Shown here piece by piece: positions 1-5,587 of a DNA stretch of 7,979 nucleotides. The notes beneath the pieces were generated by a model, which did not search any database, had not been told where the DNA came from, and saw only the letters and a program-made list of their open reading frames with translations. The stretch's first letter is position 1, and each line of letters starts with the position of its first letter. The position numbers and the translations under genes are program-made. Source of the stretch: JAJFTV01 sp964426355 (GTDB lineage Bacteria; Chloroflexota; Anaerolineae; Anaerolineales; Anaerolineaceae); contig CAYRRA010000195.1 in the NCBI GenBank assembly GCA_964426355.1, positions 1-7,979 of the forward strand. The letters run 5' to 3'.

Positions 1-49
1 AGCTATTCGCGTGGCCTTCGATGAATTGCAAACTCTTAAGGCTGCGTAA
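1..49 (+). CDS. C-terminal end of an unidentified gene (partial)
   Basis: An open frame enters from the left edge in frame 2 and ends at TAA 47-49. It gives the 15-residue tail AIRVAFDELQTLKAA. The tail looks like an ordinary amphipathic C-terminal helix, but it is too short to assign a family. It could also be chance readthrough, because nothing upstream is visible. The same frame stays open after the stop and runs into the hydrophobic ORF at 50-220. Confidence 0.3.
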   Translation, partial: AIRVAFDELQTLKAA

Positions 50-76
50 CATCAGATTTTAAGAATTTTTGTAATT

Positions 77-220
77 GTGTTGGCATTGGTTGGCTTGTTT
101 ACCGTAATATACTTCCTGCTAGAAAATCCCGTCATGATGTTTTTGGGCACCATCCCAATTTTGATCGCTTCGATACTTCAGTGGAATATCTCCAAGGCAG
201 GAAAAAACAAGCAAGAATAA
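77..220 (+). CDS. Possible small two-helix membrane protein
   Basis: Frame 2 is open from 50 to a TAA at 218-220. It encodes two hydrophobic segments, IFVIVLALVGLFTVIYFLL and VMMFLGTIPILIASILQW, joined by the short polar turn ENP. It finishes with a basic tail (SKAGKNKQE). This looks like a real hairpin membrane protein with its charged end in the cytoplasm. No ATG precedes the first helix: the nearest starts are GTG at 77 (used here) or TTG at 80, and neither has a clear Shine-Dalgarno. It could instead be the C-terminal part of the gene ending at 49, separated from it by a nonsense mutation at 47-49. I do not recognise a family. The hydrophobic pattern is seen directly; the gene call is inference. 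Confidence 0.35.
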   Translation: MLALVGLFTVIYFLLENPVMMFLGTIPILIASILQWNISKAGKNKQE

Positions 221-293
221 CGGAATATTCGGGTCGATATGTCAGGCGCACTTCAACCTCACATTGTGGCAACCGCGATCGCGCCGATTATGA

Positions 294-782
294 CGGTGTA
301 CCGTACTGGAGCGGCAGCCTGATCACCTGTCCAATCCCCGGGCTGCACCGCCCAGGATGTATCATTACACCTACGATCCAACCAACCGGCTGGTGGAGGT
401 TGAAAACGCTGCGACGGCGATTGAATATGCATATAATGGATTGGGAGACCGATTGCAGGAGACGATGAACGGGGTGACGACTATCTTCACGATGGATCTG
501 AACACCGGGTTAACCCAGGCGCTCAGCGATGGAACCCACACTTGCCTGTATGGTGCAGGACGAATTGTGCAGATGTCTGCAGGTGGAACAGAGTACTTTC
601 AGGGCGATGCGTTGGGGAGTGTGCGGCAGATGGTAGATGGCGCAGGGAAGATTGTGTTCGTGGGGTCGTATGACCCGTATGGGAGTGTGACGCAGGCGGG
701 GGGTGTTTCGCAGAGCGCGTATGGGTACACCGGCATCGCGAAGTGCAAAACCCTGTTGTACGTCGAGACCGTCTTGACGTGA
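294..782 (+). pseudogene. RHS-repeat protein fragment (degenerate)
   Basis: From about 357 the frame reads as a typical RHS/YD-repeat core. It has YTYDPTNRLVEV, then EYAYNGLGDR, then the near-terminal core signature YFQGDALGSVRQMVDGAG and SYDPYGSVTQ, ending in AYGYTG near 734. Intact RHS proteins are over 1000 residues and form a secreted shell. In most families GYTG is followed by a LYLRARYYDP-type strand and a variable toxin or effector tip. Here the next residues are unrelated (IAKCK...), with only a trace of LLY, and a TGA ends the frame at 780-782. Upstream, the frame is open only from 294, and the residues before 357 do not look like RHS. The gene has therefore lost its N-terminus, the end of its core and any tip, leaving about 125 recognisable residues. 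I see no start site or promoter. Its base composition is more GC-rich than the neighbouring genes. Confidence 0.8.
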
Positions 783-982
783 GGCTCATCGGCAATATAA
801 AAAACCCTTAATTCTAGAAACGGCTGGAAACAGAATCCAAAGTCGCCGGAGGAAGTGTAACTTGCCATTATCATCCATTTCCAACCAGGTCAACCACGTT
901 CTCGCTAAGGTTACCTGGGAAAAAGAGCCAATCGCATAGTTCCAGGCTGCGCTGGTTTTACTTCCTTAATTTTCTTTAAAAA
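783..982. other. Gene-free stretch after the RHS fragment
   Basis: I find no convincing coding frame, RNA gene or promoter here. The plus strand begins with a possible continuation of the decayed RHS sequence and becomes AT-rich towards 960-982. A minus-strand open frame crossing the RHS 3' end (599-874) is a shadow with no recognisable motif. Confidence 0.5.
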
Positions 983-1027
983 ACTGCACCCCTTCTGTTG
1001 GTTTTTGTCCAACTTTTGGGGTGCAGT
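983..1027 (-). terminator. 45-bp near-palindrome, likely terminator of the PKD gene
   Basis: The outer arms ACTGCACCCC (983-992) and GGGGTGCAGT (1018-1027) are perfect 10-bp complements. A symmetric 4/4 internal loop follows, then GTTGG (997-1001) paired with CCAAC (1009-1013) around a 7-nt loop. The structure begins 50 nt beyond the stop codon of the minus-strand PKD gene. On that strand it is followed by TTTTT (complement of 978-982), as in an intrinsic terminator. On the plus strand it is followed by TCATTTTT, so it may work in both directions. An alternative reading is that the arm (ACTGCACCCC..GTTGG) is a transposon-end inverted repeat left behind as a head-to-head pair. Confidence 0.65.
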
Positions 1028-1077
1028 TCATTTTTGGAGACAATCTCTTTTTGTTTACGAAAAACAAATGAACATGG

Positions 1078-4000
1078 TTACCTGGTGGGTTTCTGCAGGT
1101 TGTCGATAACCAGCGCCGCACCCAGGAAAGCTATGCTGAGGTAGAGCATCAGGCTTTTGAAGAAACCCAGATCCATTTCCACGCCATGATCCATACCCGT
1201 CACCGGGATCAAGACAGCACCTTCAAAATTCGGGGATGGCTGCAAAGCTGTTACAGGAACGGGAAGCACATTCGTGGGCGGTACGGGTGGCACGGGAGGT
1301 GGAGGTGTGGGTGACACACAATCAGACAACAGGATTTCAGCAGTCAACGTTTCTACCTGTTCCTTACCCCAATATATTGCCACTGTATTTGTACCCAGAT
1401 TGAAGTTCCCAAGCCAAAGCTTATCCTTTGCAGGAGCGGTATTCGCGCTCAGATCACCACCATTGAGCTGCCAGGCAAAATCGAGATCAACTTCACTGGT
1501 ATTTCCCACTTCCCAATAGGCTTTCCAGACACCCGCTTCCTGGTAGCAGAATGGATCAAGCACCAGCAGACCACCCTCCAGCACTGGCTCACTAACGGTG
1601 ATAATTCGGCTTACTGCACTTTCACCCTGTTCACCTTTCACAACCATAACAACTGTGTAATTCCCGCCCTGGCTGTAAGTATGACAAACATTGGCATCAT
1701 CGCCGGTTTCAAGGTAAATGATAGTGCCATCACCAAAATCCCACATAATTACTTCTTCTCCAGGATTCACCACCACATTGAAACAGATGGTTGTTGTGGA
1801 GGATGGATCATATCCGAACGAATATCCGCCTTCAGAAACTGTATAGACTTTCACTTTATTCGATGCGCTGGCGGTTAAACCTGCTTCGTTATTAATGGTC
1901 AGGGTGATTTTATACTCGCCTTCTTCAGTGTAGCTTGTGCAGGGATTTTGCTCACTGCTGGTTTCTCCATTTCCTAAATCCCAAACCCATGAGGAAATGG
2001 GTGTACCGCTGAGGCTGTCATCGGTGAAACACACTTCCATTGGCGACAAACCGCCCCATCGGCTGGGGGTGAAAGCTGCCCGTATATCGGTTTCAGCATA
2101 GCCTTCCGCCATTCCAGAAGCATTCAGTGTGCCATATTTCCAATTCCCTTTAACAGATGCCCAATGTTGACCCGTTTCTTGGATCAAGAAATACACCGTT
2201 TGACCAAATGCCTTGCTTCCATCTGGCATCGTCCATTCATAGGAATTAAAGGATCGAGGTCCTCCGATTGCTTTAAACTCAGCAACATAAGGGGTAAGTC
2301 CATTGGATGGAGAAACCTCTACAGATAAAGCCTGCTCATCCCATACCGTAGCATCACATTGTGCTGATAACGTTGACATGTCACTTAGCGTTACAGTCAC
2401 CGTATTGGTTTTTGAACCGCTAATTTCATAAATGAAAGTCGGACTTTTAACGTTAGCGCTGCCCTCACTATTAAAATCCCAGGCGTAAGCGGATACAGTC
2501 ACACTGGAAGGCAGATAAGCCGGGTTTGCATTGAAACTGACGGATTGCCCTACGCTGGGATCATTGGGTGTTGCTGAACAAGTCAAAGTTGGGGCTCTTA
2601 CCGTGACAGAACAATTGGCAGTGAGGGTTTTACTTTCAGTGCCATTGCTGGCAGTCATGGTAACCACACGTGTTTTTGCGCCTGAGCTGTCAAAGGCGTA
2701 ACTTGCCTTGTTGGTTATGGAATCATGCTCCTGCCAACCCCATGAGGTTGCACTCCATCCGGTTGGCAAGTCGGAATTACCGGTGAAAGTGACCGATTGG
2801 TTAATCACCGGGTTGCTTGTTGATCTAGAGCAGGTTAATGCCGCATAATCAACAGCCCTTACCGTTCCGTTTTTGGAGCAAGTCACATCCCTCACCCATT
2901 GACCGCTGTCGTCTTGAAGAGCAATCGTGAGACCCGCGGAGAAATTGGCAACTGCAGTAAACGTGGCAGTTTGTCCGCTTAGAGTGATAGAGGGATTATT
3001 GACTGTCCAAAGCCAATTGCTCACCGAAAGCCCGGTGGGGATATCTTTGATGCTGCCTGTGAGTGTGACGGTATCCCCTGCCCGGATCGTACTGGGATTA
3101 ATGGTAATGGAGCAGGATGGATTGGGTAAAGTTGGTGTGGTAGCAGAGACTGTCATCTGTTTAGAAGAACTACCCCCCGGACCACTGACGGTGAGGGTCA
3201 CCACATAAGTATCAGATGCTACATAGGATTTCACAGGGTATTGCTCAGTGCTGTTGCTTCCATCGCCGAAATCCCATTCCCAGGAGGTAATGTGCCCGGT
3301 ACTGGTGTCTGTGAAAGTGAAATTTTGGTTGATCTCGCGCGAGGAGTGGCTGCTATTGAAGTTCGCTACGGGTGGTGGAACACTCGCCGCTACCGAGATC
3401 TGCTTGCTGGCTGTGGAAATTTGCCCGCTGGCGCCTGTAACACTTAATGAAATCACATAAGTCCCAGCAGTAAAGGTAACGCAGGGATTGATTTCGCTGC
3501 TGTTTCCAGCCGATGCCAAGTCCCATTGCCGTGTAGTCACAGGTCCAGTACTTGTATCAGTAAAACAGATTTGCTGACCGGTTTCGCCATAAGTGCCGAT
3601 CAATGTATGAGAAAATTGTGCTTGCACAGGTTGATCATCCAAGGTAGCTACCACCTGCTTATAAGCGTAGCTGGTTCCACCGGGTCCTTCTGCGTTGAGC
3701 TGGATTGTATACGTGCCGGGGATGGAATAAGTGTGGTTGAGCGTTCCCAAGTTTTCATTCGTGACCAGCGTGTATCCATCTCCAAAATCCCAGTTCCAAA
3801 CTGTTACTGGACCAGTGGTAAGGTTACTAATGCTGATGGTAAGCGGGGCATTGCCTTGTTGCGGGGTCACACTGAAAGCAGTAACAGGTGCCGAGGCGCC
3901 CAGGTAAATCTCCACAGACCCGAAAGCGTGCTCGGTATAGCCCTGGTCATCGGTGACGGTCAGATGTACATAATATGTTCCGGGGGCTGCATATGTATGG

Positions 4001-4812
4001 GTGGGGTCCTCCAGGTCACTGGTGGCGCCATCCCCAAAGTCCCAGGTGTAGCCAGTAATCTGACCCTCGCTGCTGGCTGTGGCATCAAAGGCAAAGGTGA
4101 ACAAATCCTCAGGGGTTACCTGCGTTGAAATGAATGAAGCCGTCAGGCTGGAGGTCACAGGTGAAATCACGATATTACCAGAGGCTTGTAATGTTTCTGT
4201 GCCGCGTGTGCAAATCAGGAAGATATCATAACTGCCGGGATTGCTGTATATATGGGTGGGATCTGAAAGGCTGCTTCCAACTCCATCTCCAAAAGTCCAA
4301 CTATACTGATCTACATTCTCGCTATGGTTAACAAAAGTCACGTTCAGTGGGACAGTGGGATTTTCACCCCCGTCATGCACCATTTCAAAAGAACACAACA
4401 TAGGCGGAATGATAAAGTCTTCCACCGTAACCACCTTGATAATGTTCTGTGGTTCTCCCCCTTCTGTTTCAATAAGGGTTAATGTGACCGTATAATCACC
4501 CGGTCCTGCATAAACGTGCTGGGGATTCTGTTCGTTACTGGTCGAACCATCCCCAAAATTCCAGGCATAAGAGAAAGCACCGCTGCCAATGTAGGTGAAC
4601 TGAGCTGCCATGCCTACTGATGAAACCTCGAAACCATGCGTTGCATGAGTTCCAGCGGGCTGCTCTACCTGTTCGCTGACGGGTTCCTCTTCAACCCCTG
4701 GCTGCACTTCATCTGCCAGAGCCGGAAAACTCACAGCCGTCAATAACATGCCTGTGATTAAAAAAGTTAATCCCAAAAAATACATGAATTTAGTTAAATA
4801 CCTGATCGCCAT
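1078..4812 (-). CDS. Large exported multi-PKD-domain surface protein, C-terminally anchored
   Basis: This 1244-aa protein has a signal peptide (basic start, hydrophobic 10-28, AxA-type site near ALA|DE at 31-34) and an acidic linker (35-58). Twelve PKD/Ig-like domains follow. Domains 1-6 (about 60-557) carry WDFGDG-type motifs at 84, 172, 257, 341 and 513; domain 5 is degenerate (WDLASAG). Domains 7-10 (565-909) are divergent, and 11-12 (910-1074) are again typical, with WDLGNG 944 and WDFGDG 1024. A last, non-PKD beta domain spans 1079-1166. Next come a Pro-rich stretch (1167-1180), LIPVTG (1201-1206), a membrane helix (about 1216-1236) and a basic end (KPTR). PKD domains usually act as extracellular spacers or adhesion modules. 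No enzyme domain is visible, so a structural or adhesive role on the cell surface is inferred. All sixteen cysteines fall as one pair per domain. The start at 4812 is supported by the Shine-Dalgarno AGGGAG 5 nt upstream. The gene stands alone. Confidence 0.93.
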   Translation of the reverse strand: MAIRYLTKFMYFLGLTFLITGMLLTAVSFPALADEVQPGVEEEPVSEQVEQPAGTHATHGFEVSSVGMAAQFTYIGSGAFSYAWNFGDGSTSNEQNPQHVYAGPGDYTVTLTLIETEGGEPQNIIKVVTVEDFIIPPMLCSFEMVHDGGENPTVPLNVTFVNHSENVDQYSWTFGDGVGSSLSDPTHIYSNPGSYDIFLICTRGTETLQASGNIVISPVTSSLTASFISTQVTPEDLFTFAFDATASSEGQITGYTWDFGDGATSDLEDPTHTYAAPGTYYVHLTVTDDQGYTEHAFGSVEIYLGASAPVTAFSVTPQQGNAPLTISISNLTTGPVTVWNWDFGDGYTLVTNENLGTLNHTYSIPGTYTIQLNAEGPGGTSYAYKQVVATLDDQPVQAQFSHTLIGTYGETGQQICFTDTSTGPVTTRQWDLASAGNSSEINPCVTFTAGTYVISLSVTGASGQISTASKQISVAASVPPPVANFNSSHSSREINQNFTFTDTSTGHITSWEWDFGDGSNSTEQYPVKSYVASDTYVVTLTVSGPGGSSSKQMTVSATTPTLPNPSCSITINPSTIRAGDTVTLTGSIKDIPTGLSVSNWLWTVNNPSITLSGQTATFTAVANFSAGLTIALQDDSGQWVRDVTCSKNGTVRAVDYAALTCSRSTSNPVINQSVTFTGNSDLPTGWSATSWGWQEHDSITNKASYAFDSSGAKTRVVTMTASNGTESKTLTANCSVTVRAPTLTCSATPNDPSVGQSVSFNANPAYLPSSVTVSAYAWDFNSEGSANVKSPTFIYEISGSKTNTVTVTLSDMSTLSAQCDATVWDEQALSVEVSPSNGLTPYVAEFKAIGGPRSFNSYEWTMPDGSKAFGQTVYFLIQETGQHWASVKGNWKYGTLNASGMAEGYAETDIRAAFTPSRWGGLSPMEVCFTDDSLSGTPISSWVWDLGNGETSSEQNPCTSYTEEGEYKITLTINNEAGLTASASNKVKVYTVSEGGYSFGYDPSSTTTICFNVVVNPGEEVIMWDFGDGTIIYLETGDDANVCHTYSQGGNYTVVMVVKGEQGESAVSRIITVSEPVLEGGLLVLDPFCYQEAGVWKAYWEVGNTSEVDLDFAWQLNGGDLSANTAPAKDKLWLGNFNLGTNTVAIYWGKEQVETLTAEILLSDCVSPTPPPPVPPVPPTNVLPVPVTALQPSPNFEGAVLIPVTGMDHGVEMDLGFFKSLMLYLSIAFLGAALVIDNLQKPTR

Positions 4813-4817
4813 TTTTT

Positions 4818-4823
4818 CTCCCT
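4818..4823 (-). promoter_or_regulatory. Ribosome binding site of the PKD gene
   Basis: On the minus strand AGGGAG lies 5 nt before the ATG at 4812-4810, separated by AAAAA. It is a strong Shine-Dalgarno and fixes the start, which also places the signal peptide at the very N-terminus. Confidence 0.75.
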
Positions 4824-4836
4824 ATCTAGATGTAAA

Positions 4837-4872
4837 TGAAAAAACCCGGCTCCACAAAGGTTTGGCCGGTTT
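4837..4872 (-). terminator. Terminator-like hairpin in the PKD leader (candidate attenuator)
   Basis: Read on the minus strand, AAACCGGC (4872-4865) pairs with GCCGGGTTT (4850-4842), with one bulged G, around a 14-nt loop. The 3' arm runs straight into a T6-type tract ending near 4839. This is the form of an intrinsic terminator, and the plus strand has no matching T-run. It ends about 15 nt upstream of the Shine-Dalgarno, leaving no room for a promoter between them. Transcripts from the promoter at 5017-5045 would have to pass it to reach the gene. It may therefore be an expression platform for conditional termination, or simply the end of a short unrecognised upstream transcript. Confidence 0.6.
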
Positions 4873-5010
4873 CGCTACTCTGCTCCCCCTGCACTTCATC
4901 TCTTCCCAGTAGAAGAAATAAGCGACCATATCAAGTACATGGATCTTCGCATCCAAAAATATTCAATTGTGTTTGATGAGTAGAACGCCTCATCGCCCCG
5001 GTGACATAAT
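4873..5010 (-). promoter_or_regulatory. Structured 5' leader of the PKD gene
   Basis: Between the predicted transcription start (about 5010) and the terminator-like hairpin, the minus strand can form three small hairpins: GATGAG/CTCATC (4994-4989 with 4980-4975), TGGAT/ATCCA (4955-4951 with 4944-4940, 6-nt loop) and TCTTC/GAAGA (4916-4912 with 4905-4901). A purine-rich segment containing GGGGGAGCAGAG then leads into the terminator stem. I could not match it to a known riboswitch class by eye. Leader status rests on the promoter call and on the terminator position. Confidence 0.4.
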
Positions 5011-5016
5011 AATGTG

Positions 5017-5045
5017 AGTATACATTATGGATAATTATTTATCAA
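5017..5045 (-). promoter_or_regulatory. Near-consensus sigma-70 promoter for the PKD gene
   Basis: On the minus strand TTGATA (5045-5040) is followed after exactly 17 nt by TATACT (5022-5017). Each hexamer matches the consensus at five of six positions, in a very AT-rich spacer. The predicted start near 5010 gives a leader of about 200 nt. An interrupted palindrome, ACAT-aata-ATGT (5004-5015), overlaps the start and could be an operator. Confidence 0.65.
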
Positions 5046-5144
5046 CCACTAAATGACTATTTTCTAACCAGTTTTTCAATAACCCCTTCTTTCCGTCATC
5101 CGGTTCGTGGGGGCAGGGCTTGTCTGGTTCCTGGTGAAAAACGG

Positions 5145-5400
5145 ATGACCTGCGCGAAGCACTGCGCGTTGAAGGTTCTGGGGGATGAGACGATTAAGAC
5201 GATTGCGAGCGAGCTGGTGGATACGGTGCTCAGAAACACGACCATCGACTGGACCGTGCGTGAATCGGTGCGCGCTAATTTACGCCGGACGGTTAAGAGA
5301 ATCCTGCGCCAGCATGGTTACCCGCCCCGACAAACAGGAGAAAGCCACCCAGACGGTGCTGGAGCAGGCTGAGGTGATTGCCAGGGATTGGGTTGCGTAA
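5145..5400 (+). pseudogene. hsdR: HsdR C-terminal relic (type I restriction endonuclease)
   Basis: From about 5166 the frame reads ALKVLGDETIKTIASELV, then DTVLRNTTIDWTVRESVRA, then VKRILRQHGYPP. This is the conserved C-terminal helical domain (DUF3387 type) of HsdR, the ATP-dependent translocase/nuclease subunit of type I restriction systems. At 5325-5328 a C-run (CCGCCCCGAC) appears to have gained one base: the original frame goes on to a spurious stop at 5370-5372. The +1-shifted frame restores PDKQEKATQTVLEQAEVIA and ends RDWVA with TAA at 5398-5400, where HsdR proteins normally end. Only about 80 of roughly 1000 residues remain; the helicase and nuclease parts and hsdM/hsdS are absent. 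The ATG at 5145 is not the native start. The fragment is therefore a non-functional relic. Whether the indel is biological or a sequencing error does not change this. Confidence 0.85.
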
Positions 5401-5552
5401 CGAAGTTAATTGTTCTGAAGATTCAATGCAGCCTGATATATAAGGGCAGGGATTGTTCTGATTGACTCTTTTTTTCATTGTAAGTTTTGTTTTGCTGGTT
5501 GTGGAATGGCGGTAGCTCATACAAGTGCAAGTTTTAATCACCCCTTCTCCAG
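5401..5552. other. Gene-free stretch between the HsdR relic and the kinase promoter
   Basis: No coding frame is supported. The stretch holds a 10-bp direct repeat, ATTGTTCTGA, at 5409-5418 and 5452-5461 (43-bp period), and a T-run at 5469-5475 without a convincing stem before it. Confidence 0.4.
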
Positions 5553-5558
5553 TATAAT
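5553..5558 (+). promoter_or_regulatory. -10 element of the kinase/regulator operon promoter
   Basis: A perfect TATAAT lies 30 nt before the kinase ATG and predicts a start near 5565 with a short leader of about 23 nt. No good -35 hexamer sits 16-18 nt upstream (5530-5535 reads AGTTTT), so the promoter may need an activator, possibly its own response regulator. Confidence 0.5.
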
Positions 5559-5587
5559 ATTCGCATAAAACCCGAGTCAATAGCGAG

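Noticed and set aside
523..874. Minus-strand open frames over the RHS fragment (523-795, 599-874)
   Set aside because: They are antisense to clear RHS coding sequence, with compositionally odd, motif-free translations.
3526..4128. 200-aa plus-strand open frame
   Set aside because: It is antisense to well-defined PKD domains 3-5; the translation shows no domain and no ribosome binding site was seen.
4837..4890. Partial resemblance of the GGCCAAACC...AGCCGGG part of the PKD leader to a c-di-GMP-I riboswitch
   Set aside because: The conserved first helix and the GACGCAAAGC element are absent, so the match is explained by the terminator stem alone.
4975..5000. Leader segment GGCGATGAGGC on the minus strand resembling the start of a fluoride riboswitch
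   Set aside because: The following bases form a simple GATGAG/CTCATC hairpin and none of the remaining fluoride-switch elements follow.
5083..5148. Short hydrophobic reading frame ending VGAGLVWFLVKNG, with its stop overlapping the ATG at 5145
   Set aside because: Only about 21 codons, with no start or ribosome binding site; the ATG it abuts is not a genuine gene start.
5095..5149. Inverted 8-mers GTCATCCG and CGGATGAC
   Set aside because: The arms are short, 39 bases apart, have no flanking extension and may be chance; not enough to call a mobile-element end.
988..5548. 9-mer ACCCCTTCT at 988, 5082 and 5540
   Set aside because: The flanks do not match and spacing is irregular; probably coincidence.
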